A DNA stretch of 64,000 nt from Bullera alba (Eukaryota; Basidiomycota; Tremellomycetes; Tremellales; Bulleraceae), in contig BCIX01000003.1 in the NCBI GenBank assembly GCA_001600095.1, forward strand, positions 1,116,001 through 1,180,000, read 5' to 3'. Below are positions 54,625 through 64,000 of this stretch, piece after piece. Numbering within the stretch: the first letter of the stretch is position 1; the number at the start of each line of letters is the position of its first letter. Made by a program: the position numbers and the translations under genes. The notes under the pieces are model-generated. The model made no database searches and had not been told where the DNA came from. It saw only the letters and a list, made by a program, of their open reading frames with translations.

Positions 54625-54659
54625 CTTGTGAGCGGCGAGAACCGACTCACCGCCACAAG
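54625..54659. repeat. imperfect palindrome upstream of RPL34
   Basis: Arms CTTGTG (54625-54630) and CACAAG (54654-54659), with inner GCGG/CCGC pairs. It sits 8 bp after the previous inverted repeat and about 190 bp before the RPL34 start. Confidence 0.6.
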
Positions 54660-54851
54660 TGATTTTGGCCGCTTTGGCAGGGCCGGAGTTATGATTTCCC
54701 TCTAGCGGCGTTTTGGCTCCTGGCGGAAGCTCTGCTCGCTGCCACTGGCCGCTCGCTCGCTCACTGACGGGTCCAGCGTACCGCAAACTTTTGCCGGTGA
54801 TCACCAGCGACAAAGCTCTTCTTCATCCTTCAAGTCAAAACATCGACCAAA

Positions 54852-55754
54852 ATGGCTCAACGAGTTACCCTCCGAAAGCGACAGCCATACAACACCACCT
54901 CCAACCGAAGAAGGGTGGTCAAGACCCCAGGTGGAAAGCTCGTCGTTCACCACTTGAAGAAGCTTGCTGTGAGTATATGATGTCAGAAGAATCAGGAGGA
55001 CCAGGACGACGGAGGGGAGTGTGTGGGAACTAGGACAGGCTCGGAAGGCAAGCGACATCGCCTTATATGGCCGACACTTGGAGGCAGATGGCCGGAAAAG
55101 GATGAAGGAGGATCATGTGTTGTTCAGGCTGGATCAGCTGGACACAGGAGCCTCGCACGCACGTCTATGAACCAACAACTGACTGTATTGTGTCTCTAGT
55201 CTTCGCCCAAATGCGGTGACTGTGGTGTTGCCCTTGCTGGTGTAAGTGGACTTCACACAAGACATGCGAGAATCGAGTACTGACTCCCTCCTAGATCCCC
55301 GCTCTCCGACCAAGAGAATGTTAGTACCAATTCCGTCTGTGATCAGGAGAACTTTGGAGGTGCAAGGAGGCGTAGCGAGAGGGAACCTGAGGATAGGAAG
55401 ATCAGGAGGACGAAGCGCATGCGACGGATGAGGACACCAACTGACGGAACTTTCAGACGCTACCCTCTCCAAGAGACAGAAGACCGTCAACCGAGCTTAC
55501 GGTGGATCCGTCTGTGCCCCATGTGTCAAGCAGAGGTCAGTACCGCTGCTCCCATCAACTGTTGTCCTTGTGCTGATGATTCCGTCTCCTCAATCGCTCA
55601 TCCCTTACACCAATTCCGTACTCTCGCTGCTTTCCGCTCCCCCACCAACGCTCATTCGATTGCGCCCTGTAGAGTCACCCGAGCTTTCTTGATCGAGGAG
55701 GCCACCATCGTCAAGCGAGTCCTCAAGGCCAAGGCCGCTGCTTCTAAGAAATAG
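54852..55754 (+). CDS. RPL34: 60S ribosomal protein eL34
   Basis: Structural protein of the large ribosomal subunit, 114 aa, the usual length. Exons are 54852-54968, 55200-55241, 55295-55319, 55457-55535 and 55673-55754. The sequence is textbook for the family: [20 protein letters not shown], two Cys-x2-Cys pairs for zinc (KCGDCG and CAPCVKQR), [17 protein letters not shown] and a Lys-rich end. Introns are long for this genome (231, 53, 137 and 137 bp), as in the other ribosomal gene here (RPS30). The third has a GTTAGT donor. Strong, growth-linked expression is expected from the family. Confidence 0.96.
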
Positions 55755-57119
55755 ACGGAAGTAGGGGTTTTTGGAGACATGTATACATAACGACGCAGTC
55801 AAGTCCAGTCGGATCCATATCGGTTCGCTCGATGTACTCATCTCGGCAAGTGGGATGATGGAGGCACAGGACATCAGGTGCTGAAGGGAAAGGGAGTGGT
55901 TGTGATTAGATAAGATGCTAACAGACAAGGCGGACTGACTTTAGGTACCGGCGTGCACTACGTCGTTTCAACTGGTTTCATCATCTGCTTGGAACGACCA
56001 CAATTTCAGAGACGGAAACACGACCGGATTGGGATTGACGCCCACTCCTCAGTCGACAATGCCAATTCCTTGGCTCCTTCCGCTTTCACCCGCCACTACT
56101 CCTCGAATCGATGACTTTTACCGGCCACGTCAACTCGCATCAGCGCTAGCGTCGATCCCCGCTACTCCTCATCTGATTGTGGACCGTCTTCGAATGTTCT
56201 ACACACCCATCTTCTGCCGATCATTGTCAACAAAGTTCGAGGGTGCCGGCGTGGAGCGACGTGTCATTGCGGTGGGGTAGCGCAGATTAATCTTGGTGCC
56301 TGGACGATTCCGCATTTCCCCTCCAATGATTGATCGGCGACACATCTCTCAACGCACCCGGAGCCAGATGTGACACCCAGGCTGATCCGACAACTCCGAT
56401 TCCTCATGTCGACGCGACTGCGATGTGAAATAGACTTACAGGTTCATCGGAGGTATACCAAAGAGGAATTAAGACCGCTTCTAACCACCTTGCATCCTTT
56501 AGTGCCTATTCGAAGCTTCATGGAGCACCCGTCGCCTCGCCCCGATTGTGTGTGTGTGTACCCGAACGGGGCAAGAGGCAACCCGGTAATCACCGGATCC
56601 ACTGGCGATCTGCTTGTCGGCAATGTTGAAAGCTTTCCGGGAAGAACGCTAAACCCAGCTTCCTCCCTCGTCGCACTTCATTCAAAACCATCGTACGAGA
56701 TTGGGCAGCTCTCAACCCGGATTAGCTGATGGGATGTTCTAGAGATGGCGCGTCGGAATGAAGTTGATTTAGGCGCGGACATTGGCTGACCGGTACGATC
56801 GGCGACATGGCAGTGTTTCATCTTTAGAGAGGAAGCGATCACTCGAGGAAACGCTGATATAGGAAATCAAATCGCAAGGAAAGGGCGACGTTTCCTCACC
56901 TTCATTCTCTGTCGTTGTCTCTTCCTCTCGTTGATCGAGCATCACCTTCCTTCCCTCTGTTTGTGTGTTCGTGACGCCTGCCTCGTGGCCGAGTGGCGAA
57001 GTCGATCATCATCTTCCTTCCACACGCACAACACGAGGCCAGACACGAGTTTGATACTTGTAAACAGCACACACACCACTGTCACCATCAGCCACGATCA
57101 ACAGCGAACACGAGGAGGG
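55755..57119. other. intergenic region and leader of the HSF-type gene
   Basis: 1.37 kb. Several short open frames on both strands look like shadows. The last 200 bp are pyrimidine-rich and probably the 5' leader of the gene at 57120; an in-frame ATG at 56931 could extend that protein by 63 codons. Confidence 0.5.
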
Positions 57120-59851
57120 ATGAGTGTGGCCATCATGGACCAGATGTCACCATTCGTCACCTCGAGCTGGAAACCAGATCGATCGGGTATCGTCTTTCCT
57201 TCCTCTTCCTCGTTACCTTCCTCGACCTCTACCTCAACTTCTCCTGCTCGACGGGCTCGACAGTACCAAAGTGACAGTACCAAGAGGAGGAGCCTCGGTA
57301 GTCAAGTGTTCGGACCCCGACGTGGTGATCTCACCAAAGAACACCATCATGAAACTAGTGAGTTTTGTGTACGGACTGGAAAGAAGCAGTCTGACCTTCC
57401 TTCCTCGCATCCAGCTGTCTCGATTACTCCCAAGACCGAGCCTCAGCTTGAAGCTCAACCACGTCTATCTCCTCAGGGAGCACATCGCTTCATACCATAC
57501 GTGCCGGTAGACTTGGGTCATCTTTCTGGGTCGCCTGGATTTGGAGTCGGCGGCAGTAACCCTTGTTCACCACACCACTCACTCGAGGCGCGACCTGGTG
57601 TTACCTCGACTGGTCCGTTACTTGCACAGAAGTACGTCCCGATCACTCACTTGCCAGTCCTGGTGGACTCATGGCGACCCTCAGGCCACCTCTTTCCTGG
57701 AGTCCCATCAACCATCCTCCACGAGTCTCACAATTACCTTGAGTTGGACTCAACGACGGAGTTGTACCAGTATCAGGATGGCAATCTGTACGACGTATCG
57801 GTTGCACCTTCGCCGCTGGACTCTTGGCAGCCCTCGCCCCACCTCGCTCTCGACGCCTCGACGCCAACCTGCCTTGGAGTCGATGCCGACTTTGACCTCA
57901 GCAGCTCGCCATTCTTGGTCCCAGACCAGCATTACAAAATACCTACACCGGAAGCGTCGTTCAACATTGACGACTGGTTGACATTCACAGACGATCCCGA
58001 AGACACCAGTCTCGCTCTCATCGGAAAGGAGGAAGAGGTTGAACCGTCCCCTTTGGTGCTTTCGCCCATCTACTCAAAAAGGCGCCTGCTGTCGTCGTTC
58101 GGATCTACGCTCGAAGTTGAGGTGATGGACGTGGATGGAGACGGTATGGTGATGGTCTGGCCTGCGCAACCGAGATCGCCTGCTCGTAGTCGAAGGTCGA
58201 TGTCAGCAATGTGCATGGTCACCAGTAAGGACACGCCCCAGAGCGAAGCGCCTCAGTTCGAAGCAAGCGACCCGTCGAGGCAGGATACCGCATCGGTGAG
58301 ATGGGAAGCGGATCCAGGGTTGCTCGAGGATGCAATGTACCTCGTCTATGGCCAGTCGACAAAGCACTCCTCGACCAGCTCTCAAGTGGAAGACGAAGCG
58401 GGCCAGCAACCGTCTACGACCACACCATCTCTTTGCCCAGACGACCGCGACTCGGATGGAGGTTCGATCGTCGAGTCAGACCTTGAGGTCGGTCCGCATC
58501 CTGAAGACTCTGCAGACCAACAGATGGACTCTGGGGCGGTACCTAGGACTAGGGAACCAACCCCTCGTTCGCATTTCGTTCGGTTACCCTCCGAGCCGCT
58601 TGGAAGGCTCACCAGTAGCAGCCGCTCGCTACCTTGCCTCAGATCTGCCAAGCCCAGCTCGGTTCGCCAGCCCAGATGCCCATCACCTCCCGACCTCGAG
58701 GAAATCGAAGTAGAGGAGAAGGAGGACAAAGCCTGCTCGGTGGACAATGACCCCGAAGCTAGTGACTCCGACTATTCGCCCCCCTTGGCCAAAAAGTCAA
58801 GAAGGCCTCGCATGACCAAGCGTCTCGACACTCCAAAACAGGCTGTCCCGCACATATGGAAACTGCCCTACTTTGAGCGTCATGTCAAGTCGATGCCAGA
58901 GGACATCGCGAGGAAGCTCGCCCTGGTGAACGGACTGCACGCGGAGTTGGTCAGGAAGACATTGAGGCATGACGTGAAGATGTTTATGTGAGTGAATCAT
59001 CCTCTATCGAAATACGATTACTGATGAGAGAGCGGTAGTATCTTCGGGTGTGGTCTGTACGAGCAGTACTTCTCCTGGAATCAAGCAGGCGACATGATCA
59101 TCATTCATGACATCCAGGTGGTGAGCACCCCTCTCGAATCACAGTCTACTGAGATCAATTGCTAATCGGGGTATACAGTTCTGCGAAAACGGTGAGACCC
59201 CTCGATCCGGTATTTGTTGGCCGAGCTGACCGGTGCTATATCAGTGATGAGCCGATTCTACAATTCAAGGAGCGTCGCCCTATTCCAACGACAGAGTCGA
59301 ACGTGAGTAGTTACTAGCCATACCTCGAACCGCTATTCTCATGAACACTCCAGTTACGGCTTCACCGCTCGAAGTATCGAAGGAGGGAAAGGGTGAGCAG
59401 GCTGCTGCGGGCAGAAGAACGTCCCACTGACGCCTCTTGGCAGGTTCACGGTCGAACACCCGCATCTGCTTCGAAGAGGTCGAGAGGAGATTTGGCGTCT
59501 GGTCTCCCTTATACCTCCCAAGGTCAGCACCATGATTCACCCGGTACACATCAACACCTCGGCAAGTGCTCGGAGCGCAGTGAGTCTCACAGCGCACCAA
59601 AGCATGAGTCGTACTGACTCGGTGATAGGCCGTTCAAAGGCCGTCCTCTATGCGAGCGCGGGCGCCAAAGATCCAGAAAACGACAGGTAAGCCGGGTTCC
59701 GTACCAAAACAATCCATCCGACGTCGACGATCGTCTAGATGGTGATGGCCCCATCCTCAATGTGTATACCAGCAAGGCGATCGATTCGTCTTCGGCTTTG
59801 TTCGAGATTGTCAACCGGTCTGGTCACCCCGATTCCACACACTGTTTGTGA
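57120..59851 (+). CDS. HSF-type DNA-binding domain protein
   Basis: Probable nuclear transcription factor, 788 aa. Exons are 57120-58987, 59039-59120, 59179-59191, 59245-59302, 59354-59392, 59444-59579, 59629-59686 and 59739-59851. The first 560 residues are disordered, rich in Ser/Pro/Asp/Glu, with a basic patch (LAKKSRRPRMTKRL). The folded part starts near residue 580 (IWKLPYFERHVKSMPEDIAR) and continues as a divergent HSF domain: SWNQAGDMIIIHD, VFCENVMSRFYNSRS, the recognition-like VALFQRQSRTYGFTAR, then FTVEHPHLLRRG. It is split by five introns, including a 13-nt exon. The usual HSF core (FSSFVRQLNMYGF) is matched only in outline. A further intron at 59839-59880 would replace the ending with about 90 residues, to 60172. 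The start could also be 56931. Confidence 0.75.
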
Positions 59852-60207
59852 CATTACACTGGCATCACCTGTTCTCTTCTGTTAGGTTCGACTTTCACCT
59901 CATTGTTTTCCAATTCTGTCGCAAATGATCAGTTCAACCTGTCAACAGACCCGTCCACACTGTATTGGTACCGCCCGGGAGGTAGACCCATAGAGGAGCG
60001 AGAGAGGAGGGGATTAGACGCTCACCACCTCATCACTCCACCCAACCTGTATTCAGCATCGAGCATCTGTCTAGCATTGCATACTTCGCACCGTTACATC
60101 ATAACGGAGTCAACAAATCATGCACCTCATGGCCTGTCGGCGATGTTTGCTGCATGCCTCTATGTCGTCTAATCGTGGCGTGGTCGCTTTCGAGTGTTGT
60201 GGTCGCT
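59852..60207. other. convergent intergenic, possible 3' extension
   Basis: 356 bp between the 3' ends of the HSF-type gene and PHA2. An open frame to 60172 could be an alternative last exon of the former; otherwise I see nothing. Confidence 0.4.
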
Positions 60208-61419
60208 TCATGTGACATCAAGCCGGATGCTAGTCGAGCCGAGGTAGATTATGGAATTTCTTTGGTTATCGGGCGGTTTGACAAGGTGTTGCAACTCGAC
60301 CAAGACTGAGTTAGGATATCTCCTCCGATGACGATGGCGCGTCTCAACGACTTCTCCATCCACCTCCACCAGTGACGAAGGCCTGCTATGTATGCTGATG
60401 ACGCGCTGTTTGATATCTTGGCTCTCGCCTATCTCGCTACTTAGCAAGGCGGTGAGGTCTGTAGGGCTCTCCAGAGCGAAGAAGTGGGTCGATGGGCCGG
60501 AATCATTGAAGGGAGGTATGGACCGACTAGCCTGGAGAGCTAAAAGCAGAAATCTAGTGCAGTTGCCTGCAGTGAAGGTCACTCTTCAGCCCCAAGTGAA
60601 GGTGGTGTAGAGAATAATGACGACTCACTATCTATGCCTTGAGTGCCCTCGTAGATGCACTCCAACTGATCCGAGTATCCCTCTAAAACGGCTTTGGAGC
60701 ATATGGCCGCGCCGTGAGCCACGTTGACACTGGGATCCGACTCATCCAGGAGCGACATCGCTGCACCGGCCGTCGAGGGCCATCTCTGGGTCGTTGCTTT
60801 GGGCAGATTATCGCGCAGGAAGATAGCCGATTGACCCAATGCCTGAGTTGGATGGTCAGTACGATCGCACATAGGCTGCATACGCTGCATACTCTTGAAT
60901 GGACTGCCTTACCTGTTCGTGACTCCTGACCCATTTGATGTCCTCCATTCTAGTCCCTTTTCTGACAACAAGACAATGTCGTATAGGCAGATTCAGGTCT
61001 CCAATGATCCTGCACTTGTGTCCAAAAGATGCCTTGGACGGTCCGGGTAGTGATGATAACAGGCAGTCCAGTGTTTCCGTAACGGCGCCGTGTATAGCAT
61101 TTTGGATCGGCATGACGAGGTAGTCTGCAACGGTGTGGTATATGGCTGTTGAAGAAGAATATGGCGAGAGGGGATATGAAATCTCGTCAACTTGGCTCGA
61201 CAGGTCAGTTGACACTGTTCCTCACACGTGATATCAGGGCATGCGACGTATGATGCATCCTCTTCCATATGCTTCATGAAGGCAGTAGCCGCCTGTGCTC
61301 CATCAGCCATCGTTAAGTGGACAAACTAATGGGTTTGAAGCACTGACTTGGTGACCGTATGTGCCGGTTGGTCCGAGAAAGGCGACTGAGCTCCGAGTTT
61401 GAGACGTGTGCCCTGTCAT
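60208..61419 (-). CDS. PHA2: prephenate dehydratase (phenylalanine synthesis)
   Basis: Converts prephenate to phenylpyruvate, the committed step to phenylalanine; 330 aa. Exons are 61419-61348, 61292-61228, 61195-60913, 60842-60629 and 60566-60208. The start at 61419 (MTGHTSQTRSSVAFLGPTGT) puts the conserved FLGPTGTYGHQ right after it. Other landmarks: SYPLSPYSSSTAIYHTVADY, the long helix-strand core ending IRHCLVVRKG, NVAHGAAICSKAVLEGYSDQ, and the catalytic Thr-Arg-Phe in SNCTRFLLLAL. A C-terminal ACT-like regulatory domain contains VISIHSRPS, the place where phenylalanine feedback sites occur. The second intron is only 32 bp, among the shortest here. It is head to head with RPS30. Confidence 0.9.
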
Positions 61420-61889
61420 CTTGGCTTGCTCCTCCATCGAGACTAGCTTGGATCGACCGAATGATGCTGAATCGCTGTAACTTGGGAAGAATGCAACGAG
61501 TCAACAACAAGCTTGACTCATTCAGCGTCGCAAGAACGACCGAGCACCGAGTGGACCGAGTCGGAGGACCTCCACCGGCCATGACCGGTACCTACCAATC
61601 GCCACACTCGGTCAAACTCCTTAAACTCTTCAAACGCCGAAATGCCGATTCCACGAAATCGAGGAGTTTCGCGCCGCCCAGCGCTGCCAAACCATCGAAT
61701 CGAGTGGTGATAGCATCGAGCTCCCCTTCTTCTCATCCTTCAAGTCTTACCAACTCGTCAATCAGGTGAGGCATAGCGTGTCGTGCGGGATAAGGCGAAG
61801 TTGGAACGCAAGCTGACTGGATTGCTGCCATTTTTTCCCTACTTGATCCGCTTTCCTGCACCTATAATCGACTTGTCACCACAGCCAAT
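61420..61889. promoter_or_regulatory. divergent promoter PHA2 / RPS30
   Basis: 470 bp between divergent starts. Open frames across it are low-complexity and overlap the PHA2 start region, so they are treated as non-coding. Confidence 0.5.
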
Positions 61890-62825
61890 ATGGGTAAAGT
61901 CCACGGATCCCTCGCTCGAGCCGGTAAAGTCAGGTCGCAGGTGAGCCATGATCCGCCCTTGGAGCGTGCCGCTAGGAAAGAAGAAGCATAGGAGGGATTT
62001 GAGGACAATCTGTGGAGCCACCGAGAAAGGAGAAGTTATGCCGGAATTGGATGACAAGCTAGCGGACGCTTCGGCCAATATCGCTTTCATCAGGCGCTGG
62101 ACTGATCCATCTGTCATAGGCACCTAAAGTCGAGAAGCAGGAGAAGAAGAAGCAGCCAAAGGGACGAGCCCGTGAGTGATCAGCTCGATGTCGAGATGGG
62201 AGCAGTACATCGGACGGGGAAGACTACGGGATGATGGAGGAGGAGCCGGAGCGGAATCGCGGAGAACGCTGTCGATCAAGCGGGTCGCCTATCTGGTTGT
62301 CGGCCATGGCATCAGAGGAACAGCAGCGAAGGGATTAACAAAACCGATCCGATTACTGACTTGATGCTCTTTTCTCTTCTAGACAAGCGAGCCCAATACG
62401 TGAGTGCACCGAGACTGGCCTCTTTGTGGGTGCTTTGCTGACCATCCGCCTTTAGAACCGAAGATTGTGAGGACAAGCCACAGCGTGGACAATACGGAGA
62501 GCTTTCAACTGACCCTTCCTTAGCGTTAACGTCCAGCTCACCCCAGGAGGAAAGCGAAAGGTGTGAGTACTGCGTTTCGCTTTCAGTCATATCTCGGCAC
62601 AACCAAACCACACTATCCCCACTCCCCTCTTCATGATGATCCTCAAATCAAGCATAGTTCAATCAGATTACCCATGATCGACATCGCGACCATCTATATA
62701 GTCTTTCGCTCCTATCTGATCCCATTGTTTTCTATCCCGCTGCTCGTGACAACATGTGATGCGGATGGTGGCTGACATTGTGTTCCACCTTTAGCAACCC
62801 TCAACCAGCTGGAAAGTCTGGATAA
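61890..62825 (+). CDS. RPS30: 40S ribosomal protein eS30
   Basis: Small-subunit ribosomal protein, 66 aa, without the ubiquitin-like fusion seen in animals. Six exons: 61890-61940, 62120-62171, 62383-62399, 62456-62466, 62524-62562 and 62795-62825. They spell MGKVHGSLARAGKVRSQ, PKVEKQEKKKQPKGRA, HKRAQYNRRFVNVQLTPGGK and a NPQPAGKSG end. Two exons are only 17 and 11 nt, and introns 1, 2 and 5 are long (179, 211 and 232 bp), so the whole gene was recovered only by splicing in phase; no frame is long enough to be called by length. The family match is unambiguous. Confidence 0.94.
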
Positions 62826-63424
62826 ACGCGCTATATGGTGTGTTTGGGAGATGGTGTAGATTAGGGCGGGTTGTCTTCATGCAGCCGATTCCGACATACG
62901 CTTGCGCCTGGGGTCGGCTTGTTCCGCGAATCTGTCCGATCTCCTATGGCATTGAAAGTGCGCGCGCATTCCAGCAGTGAATAGATTGTCACGCCTTTGG
63001 GAAGGTGATGGTGAGAATCTGTGAGAATGGAGAGGAACGAGGATTCTCGAATGGTCTGTCTGCTCTTTGCTTTGACTTTCTGCTCCGAATTCCAGTTCTC
63101 ACGAACACTCCTCCTTGATATGACTGCTGCTAGTCACCTGTCTCAATCTGCCATTCATGCCTGGTGCACTTGGATTTGGGAGGCCAGTCCAGGGGTAGGG
63201 CCACAGGAGGACGCGACTTGCGAGGAGGGACGTGTTGATTTTATTTCGTCGAATTCCGAAAATCGTACGAGGCCGTTTCTGCTGTCGTACGAGTTGGTTC
63301 AATCCTCTTCTGCTCTTGTTGGTGTTGTTTGAGTCACCTCTGTATATATCACAGCTTCAGGCAGATAGCGATCCTTCGCCCCGCTCACAGCCGTCAAAAT
63401 TCCTGCGTGACCGACTCCGACATC
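62826..63424. other. intergenic, nothing seen
   Basis: 599 bp between RPS30 and ERG2. No coding frame or repeat is supported. A B-box-like GGTTCAATCC at 63296 has no tRNA around it. Confidence 0.5.
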
Positions 63425-64000
63425 ATGGCCACGAACAAATCGTCTCCTTCGGCTTCGTCTTCTTCCAAGTGGGGATTGCGAACGGCCGTCCTTGCTGTCA
63501 TTGTCGCTATCTGTTTCGGCCTCAACAGTATCAACGTGAGCCCCCCGTCCACCGTGGCATACTCTCGTTTAGTCGACCGCTAAATCTTTCCAGGCCCGCT
63601 TCTACACGCTCACACCCAAAGGTTTGAATGCCTCTGTGCAGAAAGCGCTGGCGGTCGCAGCGGCCTCGAACACCGACGCCCCGACAAATACCACCATATT
63701 GTTCCAGACACTCATCGACCAACTAGTCGAGGATCACCCCGAGGCTCACTTTGCAACGGATTTCAAAAACCCCAGAGAATGGGTGTTTAACAATGCCGGC
63801 GGAGCCATGGGCAGCATGTTCATCATTCACGCCAGTATCACCGAGTGAGTCTCTGGCGTCAAGCGGCCTCTGCTGTTCCGCCGTGAGGCTCCTCAAGTCC
63901 ATCGTTCTGACCGCTCTGCTCAGATACCTCATCTTGTTCGGAACTGCTGTCGGCACAGAGGGGCACACTGGAAGACACACCGCCGACGACTACTTCCACA
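63425..64000 (+). CDS. ERG2: C-8 sterol isomerase Erg2, 3' end outside window
   Basis: ER membrane enzyme that moves the C8-C9 double bond to C7-C8 in ergosterol synthesis; homologous to the mammalian sigma-1 receptor. Exons visible are 63425-63535, 63594-63844 and 63924-64000 (continuing). The N-terminal anchor is [20 protein letters not shown] (residues about 18-37). The conserved core includes [24 protein letters not shown] sequence at residues about 92-112, [20 protein letters not shown], and [15 protein letters not shown], all highly typical. The acidic and His residues expected in the active site (the HPEAHF region and EGHTGRH) are present. Target of morpholine-type antifungals in the family. 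Confidence 0.93.

Larger units (their letters stand above)
54305..54851. promoter_or_regulatory. divergent region MFS / RPL34 with inverted repeats
   Basis: 547 bp between divergent starts. Near RPL34 it carries two inverted repeats (listed separately) and repeated GC-rich blocks of the type GCGGCGTTTTGGC / GCCGCTTTGGC, as might serve ribosomal-protein promoters. Confidence 0.5.

Noticed and set aside
55200..55754. Plus-strand 111-codon frame in RPL34 3' half
   Set aside because: Runs through introns; the spliced exons give eL34 exactly.
56029..56729. Plus-strand frames in the RPL34-HSF gap
   Set aside because: No conserved features or splice joins; treated as leader/intergenic.
61359..61769. 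136-codon plus-strand frame
   Set aside because: Covers the PHA2 first exon on the other strand and the shared promoter; Ser-rich and without a continuing exon.
63296..63305. tRNA B-box-like GGTTCAATCC
   Set aside because: No matching A box, acceptor stem or cloverleaf around it.

Overview
This is nuclear DNA from a basidiomycete yeast or fungus, most likely a tremellomycete. Almost every gene is split by several very short introns (mostly 35-60 bp) with GTGAGT/GTAAGT donors, a CTGAC/CTAAC branch site and a close AG. Gene content is fungal (Chs7, Erg2, Zrg17, Dgk1, a Dbf2-type kinase). The exact genus cannot be told from sequence alone. No virus, transposon, CRISPR, rRNA or tRNA was found.

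Layout, left to right. 1-1253: 3'-truncated bZIP factor (-), preceded by about 2.9 kb without a gene. 4.2-6.2 kb: secreted GH5 glucanase-like enzyme with a ricin-type lectin domain (-). 7.5-9.0: chitin synthase chaperone CHS7 (+). 9.3-11.4: FAD oxidoreductase (+). 11.5-13.4: mitochondrial-type CDF metal transporter (-), head to head with dihydroorotase URA4 (13.8-15.0, +). 15.3-19.8: two adjacent membrane-anchored SGNH hydrolases (+). 20.4-21.3: unknown protein (-). 21.6-25.3: NDR-family kinase (-) whose spliced N-terminus carries a CRIB-like motif. 26.4-29.3: Zrg17-like zinc transporter (+). 29.6-31.2: small unknown gene and RAD6 (+). 31.7-33.8: unknown protein (-), head to head with cohesin subunit SCC3 (34.2-38.7, +). 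39.7-42.8: large Ser/Pro-rich membrane protein (+). 43.4-45.8: tandem pair of DJ-1/PfpI isonitrile-hydratase-like enzymes (+). 45.9-47.3: SURF6/Rrp14 (-). 47.7-49.2: CTP-dependent diacylglycerol kinase DGK1 (-), head to head with exosome RRP43 (49.6-50.8, +). 51.0-52.0: IAH1-like esterase (+). 52.1-54.3: MFS transporter (-). 54.9-55.8: RPL34 (+). 57.1-59.9: HSF-type DNA-binding protein (+). 60.2-61.4: prephenate dehydratase (-), head to head with RPS30 (61.9-62.8, +). 63.4-64.0: ERG2, cut by the window end (+).

The genes are mostly unrelated housekeeping functions, as expected for a compact fungal chromosome arm. There is a loose surface/membrane theme at the left (GH5, CHS7, two SGNH enzymes). 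Exon models were built by hand, by joining reading frames across GT(GC)...AG introns with phase checks; nearly all close to an exact codon multiple. The points most worth following up are the CRIB-NDR kinase fusion, the SGNH gene pair with 10-20 nt micro-exons, the DJ-1 tandem duplication and the GC-AG introns.
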